Origin: Globodera rostochiensis
Taxonomy: Eukaryota > Nematoda > Chromadorea > Rhabditida > Heteroderidae
Direction of reading: 5' to 3'
Length of the DNA: 64,000 bases
Assembly (NCBI GenBank): GCA_018350325.1
Contig: JAEVLN010000058.1
Span: forward strand, 1 to 64,000
Part shown: positions 1 to 13,300 of the stretch, one piece after another
Layout of the letters: every line of letters starts with the position of its first letter
Position numbering within the stretch: position 1 is the stretch's first letter
The notes under the pieces: generated by a model
Seen by the model: only the letters and a program-made list of their open reading frames with translations
Databases searched by the model: none
What the model was told of the DNA's origin: nothing
Position numbers and translations under genes: made by a program

Positions 1-131
1 AAAATTTTCCCTTTTTCCCCCCAATATTCACCATTCCATCTCACAATCTTTGCTTTCAGCAATTTTTGTTTTTCCTGATCACCTTCCACTCTCGACCTGA
101 TCACTTCCCTCAATCCCAAATCTAATAATCC

Positions 132-935
132 ATGGCGTCGGAAGACCTAAGCGTGATCCTGGAGCCCGAGCAAGAGAAAGAGAATGTCGACCCCAAGAGT
201 GAGGAGAAGCCTCGCAAAAAGCGCCTCTTGCCGGCTCCGATGGTTGGCGAAGTGGCCAGAATGATGGATCATTTGAAGAGTGCTATGATGGACGAGATCC
301 GCGGTTGCTTGGAGCTGGTGCGAGAGGCCATGATGGACGAGGTCCAACAGGCAGTGAACAACCTGTGGGCCAAGATTCGGCCAATTTTGGAAGACCAAAG
401 CCGATCAATCGCGGCTTTGGCAGAGGCCATGGATGAGATGACGATAAAAGAGGCGGAGAATGAGGCGCCGGAGGCGTCAGGTAACCCACAGGCCAGTGGA
501 GGTCCAGCGGTGGCCGAACCGTTGGCTAACCAAAGTCCAGCAATTGAAAGAGGCCCAGCGGACGATGAACTGCGGGAGGATCAAAGCCCACCACGAGGTG
601 GAGGTCCAATTGGCAATGAGCCATTGGCTAATCAGGCACCGGCCCGGAACGCACGAAGCAACGTGGGATTTTTTAATGGTGGGCGCGGCGGCTACGGCGG
701 TGAATGGCGCGGCCGGCGCCGTCAGGACAATGGACGTGGGCGATTGAACTTCTTGTTCCGCCAGCTTGAGCGCGAAGTGGGAGGACGCGCGCATGTGCCG
801 CATCCCTACCTGGAGTTCCGTCGTGGTGGAGGCCGGCGAGGGAATGGACCGTACAACGGGTTCGAGCGTGGGCGTGGATCGTATGGCCGTGCGGATCGGG
901 CGGCGAGCGGAGGCGGACCACGCGGAGGGCACTGA
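132..935 (+). CDS. Gly/Arg-rich protein, single exon, function unknown
   Basis: I do not recognise this 267-residue protein. It opens with an acidic/basic stretch (residues 1-40, with a PRKKR patch that could be a nuclear localisation signal), then a helical, Met-rich region (about 38-110) with two related MMDE-containing segments that could form a coiled coil. A linker holds two copies of an EPLANQ motif (about 128 and 165). The last 90 residues are rich in RGG/GRG (FNGGRGGYGG, RRGGGRR, ERGRGSYGR), as in RNA-binding or phase-separating proteins. The start sits in a reasonable context (ccATGG) and no splice sites are needed. RNA binding is an inference from composition only. It stands alone, about 400 bp upstream of the giant array. 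Confidence 0.5.
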   Translation: MASEDLSVILEPEQEKENVDPKSEEKPRKKRLLPAPMVGEVARMMDHLKSAMMDEIRGCLELVREAMMDEVQQAVNNLWAKIRPILEDQSRSIAALAEAMDEMTIKEAENEAPEASGNPQASGGPAVAEPLANQSPAIERGPADDELREDQSPPRGGGPIGNEPLANQAPARNARSNVGFFNGGRGGYGGEWRGRRRQDNGRGRLNFLFRQLEREVGGRAHVPHPYLEFRRGGGRRGNGPYNGFERGRGSYGRADRAASGGGPRGGH

Positions 936-1350
936 TCAGATGATGGACTGGACTCGCGCGAAGGGGGGAGAGATGTTGGATTCCCTCTGATTGAAAAAAG
1001 CCGCTTTTGGTTCCCCACCCATCCATCACTCGTCCCCATCCCTTCACTAAACCCAAAATACAATCTGTTGCCCTTTATGCATTTGCCGATTTTCCCAGCC
1101 AATATTTGTGTAACGGGACCTCTGCCCGTTTCCCTCTCGAATGTTTTCTCGACTCCTCCCTCCCTTGACCAGTATTTAAGAAATATGCTTCAGCCATTCT
1201 TCAGGTTCTTTTATCTCAATTTTGTCAGGTTCCCTGCCTGAGCTTTCTTTTGCATTTACCATACTTTTGCCTTAAACCTTCGATAAACTCTTTTCCCAAC
1301 CAAGCCCCAAATTTGAGTCGAGAGTCCAAATCAAGAGTCGGGGACACAAC
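936..1350. other. Non-coding flank between the RGG ORF and the giant array
   Basis: Unique sequence without a convincing exon on either strand. I searched the minus strand for a COA4 second exon (an acceptor followed at the right phase by a codon and a Cys) and found none. A minus-strand reading frame from the array runs through here to a stop at 1225, but that is a by-product of the repeat. Confidence 0.6.
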
Positions 1351-4300
1351 AGGGTCAATCCTGGCATCCATGTTTAGTTTGGGGTTAATCCTGGCATCCT
1401 TTAGTTTGGGGTCAATCCTGGCATCCATGTTTAGTTTGGGGTTAATCCTGGCATCCATGTTTAGTTTGGGGTCAATCCTGGCATCCATGTTTAGTTTGGG
1501 GTTAATCCTGGCATCCATGTTTAGTTTGGGGTTAATCCTGGCATCCATGTTTAGTTTGGGGTTAATCCTGGCATCCATGTTTAGTTTGGGGTCAATCCTG
1601 GCATCCATGTTTAGTTTGGGGTCAATCCTGGCATCCATGTTTAGTTTGGGGTTAATCCTGGCATCCATGTTTAGTTTGGGGTTAATCCTGGCATCCTTTA
1701 GTTTGGGGTCAATCCTGGCATCCATGTTTAGTTTGGGGTTAATCCTGGCATCCATGTTTAGTTTGGGGTTAATCCTGGCATCCTTTAGTTTGGGGTCAAT
1801 CCTGGCATCCTTTAGTTTGGGGTCAATTCTGGCATCCATGTTTAGTTTGGGGTCAATCCTGGCATCCATGTTTAGTTTGGGGTTAATCCTGGCATCCTTT
1901 AGTTTGGGGTCAATCCTGGCATCCATGTTTAGTTTGGGGTTAATCCTGGCATCCTTTAGTTTGGGGTCAATCCTGGCATCCATGTTTAGTTTGGGGTCAA
2001 TCCTGGCATCCATGTTTAGTTTGGGGTTAATCCTGGCATCCATGTTTAGTTTGGGGTCAATCCTGGCATCCATGTTTAGTTTGGGGTTAATCCTGGCATC
2101 CATGTTTAGTTTGGGGTTAATCCTGGCATCCATGTTTAGTTTGGGGTTAATCCTGGCATCCTTTAGTTTGGGGTTAATCCTGGCATCCTTTAGTTTGGGG
2201 TCAATTCTGGCATCCTTTAGTTTGGGGTCAATCCTGGCATCCATGTTTAGTTTGGGGTTAATCCTGGCATCCATGTTTAGTTTGGGGTTAATCCTGGCAT
2301 CCTTTAGTTTGGGGTCAATCCTGGCATCCTTTAGTTTGGGGTCAATTCTGGCATCCATGTTTAGTTTGGGGTTAATCCTGGCATCCTTTAGTTTGGGGTC
2401 AATTCTGGCATCCATGTTTAGTTTGGGGTTAATCCTGGCATCCTTTAGTTTGGGGTCAATTCTGGCATCCATGTTTAGTTTGGGGTCAATCCTGGCATCC
2501 ATGTTTAGTTTGGGGTTAATCCTGGCATCCATGTTTAGTTTGGGGTTAATCCTGGCATCCTTTAGTTTGGGGTCAATCCTGGCATCCTTTAGTTTGGGGT
2601 CAATCCTGGCATCCTTTAGTTTGGGGTTAATCCTGGCATCCATGTTTAGTTTGGGGTCAATCCTGGCATCCATGTTTAGTTTGGGGTTAATCCTGGCATC
2701 CATGTATAGTTTGGGGTTAATCCTGGCATCCTTTAGTTTGGGGTCAATCCTGGCATCCTTTAGTTTGGGGTCAATCCTGGCATCCTTTAGTTTGGGGTTA
2801 ATCCTGGCATCCATGTATAGTTTGGGGTTAATCCTGGCATCCTTTAGTTTGGGGTCAATCCTGGCATCCTTTAGTTTGGGGTTAATCCTAGCATCCATGT
2901 TTAGTTTGGGGTTAATCCTGGCATCCTTTAGTTTGGGGTTAATCCTGGCATCCATGTATAGTTTGGGGTTAATCCTGGCATCCTTTAGTTTGGGGTCAAT
3001 CCTGGCATCCTTTAGTTTGGGGTCAATCCTGGCATCCTTTAGTTTGGGGTTAATCCTGGCATCCATGTATAGTTTGGGGTTAATCCTGGCATCCTTTAGT
3101 TTGGGGTTAATCCTAGCATCCATGTTTAGTTTGGGGTTAATCCTGGCATCCTTTAGTTTGGGGTCAATCCTGGCATCCATGTTTAGTTTGGGGTTAATCC
3201 TGGCATCCATGTTTAGTTTGGGGTTAATCCTGGCATCCATGTATAGTTTGGGGTTAATCCTGGCATCCTTTAGTTTGGGGTCAATCCTGGCATCCTTTAG
3301 TTTGGGGTCAATCCTGGCATCCTTTAGTTTGGGGTTAATCCTAGCATCCATGTTTAGTTTGGGGTTAATCCTGGCATCCTTTAGTTTGGGGTTAATCCTG
3401 GCATCCATGTATAGTTTGGGGTCAATCCTGGCATCCTTTAGTTTGGGGTCAATCCTGGCATCCTTTAGTTTGGGGTTAATCCTGGCATCCATGTATAGTT
3501 TGGGGTTAATCCTGGCATCCTTTAGTTTGGGGTCAATCCTGGCATCCTTTAGTTTGGGGTTAATCCTAGCATCCATGTTTAGTTTGGGGTTAATCCTGGC
3601 ATCCTTTAGTTTGGGGTCAATCCTGGCATCCATGTTTAGTTTGGGGTTAATCCTGGCATCCATGTTTAGTTTGGGGTTAATCCTGGCATCCTTTAGTTTG
3701 GGGTCAATCCTGGCATCCTTTAGTTTGGGGTCAATTCTGGCATCCATGTTTAGTTTGGGGTTAATCCTGACATCCATGTTTAGTTTGGGGTTAATCCTGG
3801 CATCCTTTAGTTTGGGGTCAATTCTGGCATCCATGTTTAGTTTGGGGTCAATCCTGGCATCCATGTTTAGTTTGGGGTTAATCCTGGCATCCATGTTTAG
3901 TTTGGGGTTAATCCTGGCATCCTTTAGTTTGGGGTCAATCCTGGCATCCTTTAGTTTGGGGTCAATCCTGGCATCCTTTAGTTTGGGGTTAATCCTGGCA
4001 TCCATGTATAGTTTGGGGTTAATCCTGGCATCCTTTAGTTTGGGGTTAATCCTAGCATCCATGTTTAGTTTGGGGTTAATCCTGGCATCCATGTTTAGTT
4101 TGGGGTCAATCCTGGCATCCATGTTTAGTTTGGGGTTAATCCTGGCATCCTTTAGTTTGGGGTCAATCCTGGCATCCATGTATAGTTTGGGGTTAATCCT
4201 GGCATCCTTTAGTTTGGGGTCAATCCTGGCATCCTTTAGTTTGGGGTCAATCCTGGCATCCTTTAGTTTGGCGTTAATCCTGGCATCCTTTAGTTTGGGG

Positions 4301-7300
4301 TCAATCCTGGCATCCTTTAGTTTGGGGTTAATCCTGGCATCCATGTTTAGTTTGGGGTCAATCCTGGCATCCATGTTTAGTTTGGGGTTAATCCTGGCAT
4401 CCATGTTTAGTTTGGGGTCAATCCTGGCATCCATGTTTAGTTTGGGGTTAATCCTGGCATCCTTTAGTTTGGGGTCAATTCTGGCATCCATGTTTAGTTT
4501 GGGGTCAATCCTGGCATCCATGTTAGTTTGGGGTTAATCCTGGCATCCATGTTTAGTTTGGGGTAATCCTGGCATCCTTTTATTTGGGGTCAATCCTGGC
4601 ATCCATGTTAGTTTGGGGTTAATCCGTGCATCCATGTTTAGTTTGGGGTTAATCCTGGCATCCTTTAGTTTGGGGTCAATCCTGGCATCCTTTAGTTTGG
4701 GGTCAATTCTGGCATCCATGTTAGTTGGGGTTAATCCTGGCATCCATGTTAGGTTAATTGGTTTAAATCCTGGCATCCAGGTTTAGTTTGGGGTCATCCT
4801 GGCTGCCCATGTTTTATTTGTGGGGTCAATCCTGGCATCCATGTTTAGTTTGGGGTTAAGCCTGGCAACCATGTTTAGTTTGGTTTAATCCTGGCATCCA
4901 TTTAGTTTGGTCAATCCTGGCATCCTTTAGTTTGGGTTACCTGGCATCCTTTAGTTTGGGGTTAATCCTGGATCCTTTAGTTTTGGGTCAATCCCTGGCA
5001 TCCTTTATGTTGGTGTTAATCCTGGCATCCTTTTATTTGGGGTTAATCCTGGCTCCCCTTTAGTTGGGTCAATCCTGGCATCCGTTAGTTTGGGTCAATC
5101 CCGGCCTCCATGTTTAGTTTTGGTTAATCTAGGCATCCATGTTAGTTTGGAGGTTAATCCGGGCATCCATGTTTAGTTTGGGGTCAATCCTGGCATCCAG
5201 TTTAGTTTGGGGTTATCCTGGCTCCTTTAGTTTGGGGTTAATCCTGGCATCCATGTTTAGTTTGGGGTCATCCTGGCATCCATGTTTAGTTTGGGGTTAA
5301 TCCTGGCATCCTTTAGTTTGGGGTCATCCTGGCATCCATGTTTAGTTTGGGGTCAATCCTGGCATCCATGTTTAGTTTGGGGTTAATCCTGGCATCCATG
5401 TTTAGTTTGGGTCAATCCTGGCATCCATGTTAGTTTGGGTTCATCCTGGCATCCAGGTTTAGTTTGGGGTCAATCCTGGCATCCATGTTTAGTTTGGGGT
5501 TCAATCCTGGCATCCTTTAGTTTGGGGTTAATCCTGGCATCCTTTAGTTTGGGGTTAATCCTGGCATCCTTTAGTTTTGGGGTTAATCCTGGCATCTTTA
5601 GTTTGGGGTTAATCCTGGCATCCTTTAGTTGGGGGTAATCCTGGCATCCTTTAGTTGGGGGTCAATCCTGGCATCCTGTTAGTTTGGGGTTAATCCTGGC
5701 ATCCTTTAGTTTGGGGGTAATCCTGGCATCCTTTAGTTTGGGGTCAGTCCTGGCATCCTTTAGTTTGGGGTCAATCCTGGCATCCATGTTTAGTTTGGGG
5801 TTAATCCTGGCATCCATGTTTAGTTTGGGGTTAATCCTGGCATCCTTTAGTTTGGGGTCAATCCTGGCATCCTTTAGTTTGGGGTCAATCTGGCATCCTT
5901 TAGTTTGGGGTTAATCCTGGCATCCATGTTAGTTTGGGGTCAATCCTGGCATCCATGTTTAGTTTGGGGTTCATCCTGGGCATCCATGTTAGTTTGGGGG
6001 CAATCCTGGCATCCAGTTTAGTTTGGGGTTAATCCTGGCATCCTTTAGGTTTGGGGTCATTCCTGGCATCCATGTTTAGTTTGGGGGTTAATCCTGGCAT
6101 CCTGTTAGTTTGGGGTTAATCCTGGCATCCATGTTTAGTTTGGGGTCAAATCCTGGCATCCATTAGTTGGGTTAATCATGGCATCCAGTTTTAGTTGGGG
6201 TTAATCCTGGCATCCATGTTTAGTTTGGGTTAAGCCTGGCATCCATGTTAGTTTGGGGTTAATCCTATGGCATACCTTTAGTTTGGGGTCAATTCCTGGC
6301 ATCCTTTAGTTTGGGGTCAATCCTGGCATCCATGTTTAGTTTGGGGTTAATCCTGGCATCCTGTTTAGTTTGGGGGTAATCCTGCATCCTTAGTTTGGGT
6401 CAATCCTGGCATCCTTTAGTTTGGGGTCAATCTGGCATCCATGTTAGTTTGGGGTTAATTCCTGGCATCCTTTAGTTTGGGGTCAATTCCTGGCATCCAT
6501 GTTTAGTTTGGGGTTAATCCTGGCATCCTTTAGTTTTGGGGTCAATTCTGGCATCCATGTTTAGTTTGGGGTCAATCCTGGCATCCATTTTAGTTTGGGG
6601 TCAATCTGGCATCCATGTTAGTTTGGGGTTAATCCTGGCATCCTTTAGTTTGGGGTCAATCCTGGCATCCATGTTTTAGTTTGGGTTAATCCTGGCATCC
6701 ATGTTTAGTTTGGGGTAATCCTGGCATCCATTTTAGTTTGGGTTAATCCTGGCATCCTTTAGTTTGGGTTCAATTCCTGGCATCCTTTAGTTTTGGGGTC
6801 AATCCTGGCATCCATGTTAGTTTGGGGTTAATCCTGGCATCCTTTAGTTGGGTTAATTCCTGGCATCCTTTAGTTTGGGGTCAATCCTGGCAGCCTTTAG
6901 TTTGGGGTAATCCTGGCATCCATGTTTAGTTTGGGGTTAATCCTGCATCCTTTAGTTTTGGGTCAATCCTGGCATCCATGTTAGTTTGGGGTTAATCCTG
7001 GCATCCATGTTAGTTTGGGGGTTCAATCCTGGCATCCTTTAGTTTGGGGTCAATCCTGGCATCCTGTTTAGTTGGGGTCAATCCTGGCATCCTTTAGTTT
7101 GGGGTTAATCCTGGCATCCATGTATAGTTTGGGGTTAATCCTGGCATCCTTTAGTTTGGGGTCAATCCTGGCATCCTTTTAGTTTGGGGTTATCCTGGCA
7201 TCCATGTTAGTTTGGGGTTCAATCCTGGCATCCATGTTAGTTTGGGGTTAATCCTGGCAGCCATGTTAGTTGGGGGTCAATCCTGCATCCATGTTAGTTT

Positions 7301-10300
7301 GGGGTTCAATCCTGGCATCCATGTTTAGTTTGGGGTCAATCCTGGCATCCATGTTAGTTTGGGGTTAATCCTGGCATCCATGTTAGTTTGGGGTTAATCC
7401 TGGCATCCTTTAGTTTGGGGTCAATTCTGAATCCATGTTTAGTTTGGCGTCAATCCTGGCATCCATGTTAGGTTGGGGTTAATCCTGGCATCCATGTTTA
7501 GTTTGGGTTTAATCCTGGCATCCTTTAGTTTGGGGTCAATCCTGGCATCCTTTAGGTTTGGGGTCAATCCTGGCATCCCCGTATTTTGTTTGGGGTCAAT
7601 CCTGGCATATCCATTTAGTTTGGGGTTAATCCTGGCATCCATGATAGTTTGGGGTTAATCCTGGCATCCTTTAGTTGGGGTCAATCCTGGCATCCTTTAG
7701 TTTGGGGTTAATCCTGCATCCTGTTTAGTTTGGGGTTAATCCTGGCCTCCCTTTAGTTTGGGGTTAATCCTGGCATCCATGTATAGTTTGGGGTTAATCC
7801 TGGCATCCTTTAGTTGGGGTCAATCCTGGCATCCATGTTTAGTTTGGGGTTAATCCTGGCATCCATTTTAGGTTTGGGTTATCTGGCATCCTGTTTAGTT
7901 TGGGGTCAATCCTGGCATCCATGTTAGTTTGGGGTTAATCCTGGCATCCATGTTAGTTTGGGGTAATCCTGGCATCCTTTAGTTTGGGGTCAATCCTGGC
8001 ATCCATTTTAGTTTGGGGTTAATCCTGGCATCCCTGTAGTTTGGGGTCAATCCTGGCATCCATGTTAGTTTGGGTTAATCTGGCATCCTTTAGTTTGGGG
8101 TCAATCCTGGCATCCATGTTTAGTTTGGGGTTAATCCTGGCATCCATGTTTAGTTTGGGGTTAATCCTGGCATCCTTTAGTTTGGGGTCAATCCTGGCAT
8201 CCATGTTAGTTTGGGTCAATCCTGGCATCCTTTAAGTTTGGGGTCAATCCTGGCATCCTTTTAGTTTGGGGTCAATCCTGGCATCCATGTTTAGTTTGGG
8301 GTAATCCTGGCATCCATGTTTAGTTGGGGTCAATCCTGGCATCCATGTTTGTTTGGGGTAATCCTGGCATCCTTTTAGTTTGGGGTCAATCCTGGCATCC
8401 ATGTTTAGTTTGGGGTCAATCCTGGCATCCATGTTAGTTTGGGGTTATCTGGCATCCATGTTAGTTTGGGGGGTCAATCCTGGCATCCATGTTAGTTTGG
8501 GGTTAAATCCTGGCATCCATGTTAGTTTGGGGTTCAATCTGGCATCCTTTAGTTTGGGGTCAATCCTGGCAATCCTTTAGTTTGGGTTAATCCTGCATCC
8601 TTTAGTTGGGGTTAATCCTGCATTCCTTTAGTTTGGGGTCAATCCTGGCATCCTTTAGTTTGGGGTCAATCCTGGCATCCATGTTTAGTTTGGGGTTAAT
8701 CCTGGCATCCTGTTAGTTTGGGGTTAATCCTGGCATCCTTTAGTTTGGGGTCATCCTGGCATCCTTTAGTTTGGGTTAATCCTGGCATCCGTTTGTTTGG
8801 GGTAAATCCTGGCATCCCTGTTTAGTTGGGGTTAATCCTGGCATCCATGTTTAGTTTGGGGTCAATCCTGGCATCCATGTTTAGTTTGGGTTAATCCTGG
8901 CATCCATGTTTAGTTTGGGGTCAATCCTGGCATCCATGTTTAGTTTGGGGTCATCCTGGCATCCATGTTTAGTTTGGGGTAATCCTGGCATCCATTTAGT
9001 TTGGGTTAATCCTGGCATCCATGTATAGTTTGGGGTTAATCCTGGCATCCTTTAGTTTGGGGTTAATTCCTTGGCATCCTTTTAGTTTGGGGGCAATCGT
9101 CCAATCTCTGGCATCCATGATAGTTTGGGGTCCATCCTGGCATCAAGGTGTTAGTTTGGGGTTAATCACTAGCATCCATGTTTAGTTTGGGGTTAATCCT
9201 GGCATCACTGTTTAGTTTGGGGTCAATCCTGGCCATCCTTTAGTTTGGGGTTTAATCCTGGCATCATGTATGTTTGGGGTAATCTGGCATCCTTTAGTTT
9301 GGGGTCAATCTGGCATCCTTTAGTTGGGGTAATCCTGCATCCTGTTTAGTTTGGGGTTAATCTGGCATCCTTTAGTTGGGGTTAATCCTAGCATCCATGT
9401 TTAGTTTGGGGTTAATCCTAGCATCCATGTTTAGTTTGTGTAATCCTGGCATCCATGTTTCGTTTGGGGTTCAATCCTGGCATCCATGTTAGTTGTGGGG
9501 TTAATCCCTGGCATCCTTTAGTTTGTGGTTAATCCTGGCATCCCTGTAAGTTTGGGTAATCCTGGCATCCTTAGTTTGGGGTCAATACTCTGCTATCCTT
9601 TAGTTTGGGTTAATCCTGGCATCCATGTATAGTTTGGGGTAATCCTGGCATCCTTTAGTTTGGGGTTAATCCTAGGCATCCATGTTTAGTTTGGGGTTCA
9701 ATCCTGGCATCCATGTTTAGTTTGGGGTCAATCCTGGCATCTTAGTTGGGGTCAATCCTGGCATCCAGTTAGTTTGGGTCAATCCTGGCATCCTTTAGTT
9801 TGGGGTCAATCCTGGCATCCTTTAGTTGGGGTAATCCTGCATCCATGTTTAGTTTGGGGTCAATCTGGCATCCATGTTAGTTTGGGGTTAATCCTGGCAT
9901 CCATGTTTAGTTTGGGGTTAATCCTGGTTAGTTGGGTAATCTGGCATCTTTAGTTTGGGGTATCCGGATGGTAATCCTGGCATCCATGTTAGTTTGGGGT
10001 AATCCTGGCATCCTGTTAGTTTGGGGTTAATCCTGGCATCCATGTTTAGTTTGGGGTCAATCCTGGCATCCTTTAGTTTGGGGTCAATCTGGCATCCATG
10101 TTTAGTTGGGGTCAATCCTGGCATCCATGTTAGTTTGGGGTTAATCCTGGCAATCCATGTTCAGTTTGGGGTTAATCCTGGCATCCCTTTAGTTTGGAGG
10201 TCAATCCTGGCATCCTTTAGTTTGGTCCATTCTGGCATCCATGTTTAGTTTGGGGTTAATCCTGGCATCCTTTAGTTTGGGGTCAATCCTGGCATCCTTT

Positions 10301-13300
10301 AGTTTGGGGTCAATCCTGGCATCCTTTAGTTTGGGGTTAATCCTGGCATCCATGTATAGTTTGGGGTTAATCCTGGCATCCTTTAGTTTGGGGTCAATCC
10401 TGGCATCCTTTAGTTTGGGGTTAATCCTAGCATCCATGTTTAGTTTGGGGTTAATCCTGGCATCCTTTAGTTTGGGGTTAATCCTGCATCCATGTTTAGT
10501 TTGGGGTTAATCTAGCATCCATGTTTAGTTTGGGGTTAATCCTGGCATCCATGTTTAGTTTGGGGTCAATCCTGGCATCCTGTTAGTTTGGGGTTAATCC
10601 TGGCATCCTTTAGTTTGGGGTCAATCCTGGCATCCATGTTAGTTTGGGGTTAATCCTGGCATCCTTTAGTTTGGGGTCAATCCTGGCATCCATGTTAGTT
10701 TGGGGTTAATCCTGGCATCCATGTTAGTTTGGGGTTAATCCTGGACATCCTTTAGTTTGGGGTCAATTCTGGCATCCTGTTTTAGTTTGGGGTCAATCCT
10801 GGCATCCATGTTTAGTTGGGGTTAATCCTGGCATCCATGTTTAGTTTGGGGTCAATCCTGGCATCCATGTTTAGTTTGGGGTTAATCCTGGCATCCTTTA
10901 GTTTGGGGTCAATCCTGGCATCCATGTTAGTTTGGGGTTAATCCTGGCATCCCTTTAGTTTGGGGTCATCCTGGCATCCATGTTTAGTTGGGGTCAATCC
11001 TGGCATCCATGTTTAGTTTGGGGTTAATCCTGGCATCCATGTTTAGTTTGGGGTCAATCCTGGCATCCATGTTTAGTTTGGGGTCAATCCTGGCATCCAT
11101 GTTTAGTTTGGGGTTAATCCTGGCATCCATTTAGTTTGGGTCAATCCTGGCATCCATGTTTAGTTTGGGTTAATCCTGGCATCCCTTTAGTTTGGGTTCA
11201 ATCCTGGCATCCTAGTTTTAGTTTGGGGTTAATCCTGGCATCCTGTTAGTTTGGGTCAATCCTGGCATCCATGTTTAGTTGGGGGTCAATCCTGGCATCC
11301 ATGTTTAGTTTTGGGTTAATCCCTGGCATCCTTTAGTTTGGGGTCAATCCTGGCATCCATGTTTAGTTTGGGGCAATCCTGGCATCCATGTTTAGTTGGG
11401 GTAATCCTGGCATCCAGTTTAGTTTGGGGTCAATCCTGGCATCCATGTTTAGTTGGGGTCAATCCTGGCATCCATGTTTAGTTTGGGGTTAATCCTGGCA
11501 TCCATGTTTAGTTTGGGTCAATCCTGGCATCCATGTTTAGTTTGGGGTAATCCTGGCATCCATGTTTAGTTTGGGGTTAATCTGGCATCCTTTAGTTTGG
11601 GGTTCAATTCATGGCATCCATGTTTAGTTTGGGGTCAATCCTGGCATCCATGTTTAGTTTGGCGTTCATCCTGGTAATTCCTTTAGTTTGGGGTTCAATC
11701 CTGGCATCCTTAGTTTGGGTGTTCAACCTTTGGCATCCATTTTAGTTTGGGGTCAATTCTGGCATCCTGTTTAGTTGTGGGGGTAATCCTGGCATCCATG
11801 TTTAGTTGGGGTTAATCCTGGCATCACCTGTTAGTTTGGGTTCAATCCTGGCATCCTTTCGTTTGGGGTCAATTCTGGGCATCCAGTTTAGTTTTGGTGT
11901 GTCATTACTGGCATCCATGTTTAGTTTGGGGTTCAATTCTGGCATTCCATGTTTAGTTTGGGGTAATCCTGGCATCCCTTTAGTTTGGGGGTCAATTCCT
12001 GGCATCCGGTTTAGTTTGGGGGTTCAATCCTTGGCATCCCATGTATAGTTTGGGGTTAATCCTTGGCATCCATTTTAGTTTGGGGTTCAATCCTGGCATC
12101 TCTTTAGTTTGGGGGTTAATCCTGGCATCCATGTTTAGTTTGGGGGGGTTAATCCTGGCATCCTTTAGTTTGGGGTCAATCCTGGCATCCATGTTTAGTT
12201 TGGGGTCAATCCTGGATCCATGGTTTAGTTTGGGGTCAATCCTGGCATCCCTGTTAAGTTTGGGTAATCCTGGCATCCTGTTTAGTTGGGGTTAATCCTG
12301 GCATCACTTTAGTTTTGGGGTTAATCCTGGCATCCTTTAGTTTGGGGTCAATCCTGGCATCCATGCTTTAGTTTGGGGTTAATCCTGGCATCCATGTTAG
12401 TTGGGTTAATCCTGGCATCCATGTTTAGTTTGGGGTTAATCCTGGCATCCTTTAGTTTGGGGTCAATCCTGGCATCCATGTTTAGTTTGGGGTACAATCT
12501 GGCATCCATGTTTAGTTTGGGGTAATCCTGGCATCCATTTTAGTTTGGGGGTAATCCTGGCATCCATGTTTAGTTTGGGTTCAATCTGGCACATGTTTAG
12601 TTGGGGTTATCCTGGCATCCTTTAGTTTGGGGTTAATCCTGGCAATCCATTTAGTTTGGGGGGTCAATCCTGGGCATCCATGTTAAGTTTGGGGTCAATC
12701 CTGGCATCCATGTTAGTTTGGGGTTAATCCTGGCATCCATGTTTAGTTTGGGGTTAATCCTGGCATCCTTTAGTTTGGGGTCATCCTGGCATCCATGTTT
12801 AGTTTGGGGTAATCCTGGCATCCATGTTAGTTTGGGGTCAATCTGGCATCCATGTTTAGTTTGGGGTCAATCCTGGCATCCATGTTTAGTTTGGGGTCAA
12901 TCCGGGCATCCATGTTTAGTTTGGGGTTAAATCCTGGCATCCATGTTTAGTTTGGGGTCATAGTCCTGGCATCAATGTTAGTTTGGGGTCAATCCTGGCA
13001 TCCCTGTTAGTTTGGGGTTAAATCCTGGCATCCATGTTTAGTTTGGGGTCAAGTCCTGGCATCCCTTTAGTTTGGGGTCAATCCTGGTGATTTGGGGTTA
13101 ATCCTGGCATACATGTATAGTTTGGGGTAGTTAATCCTGGAATCCTTTAGTTTGGGGTTCAATCCTAGCATCCATGTTTAGTTTGGGGTTAATCCTGGCC
13201 TCCATGTTTAGTTTGGGGTAATCATACCTTAGTTTGGGTTCAATCCAATGATCCTTTAGTTTGGGTTCATTACTGGCATCCATGTTTCGTTTGGGGTCAA

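Noticed and set aside
1225..1350. COA4 second exon at the left edge of the array (a frame with a GKCKRKLRQ ending)
   Set aside because: The Cys is not in the phase required by the exon 1 donor and the preceding residues do not match the family.
1225..4537. Overlapping reading frames of about 1,095 codons on both strands
   Set aside because: Both come from 27/30-bp units that have no stops in one frame on each strand. Simultaneous openness on both strands and loss of frame wherever indels occur argue against coding.
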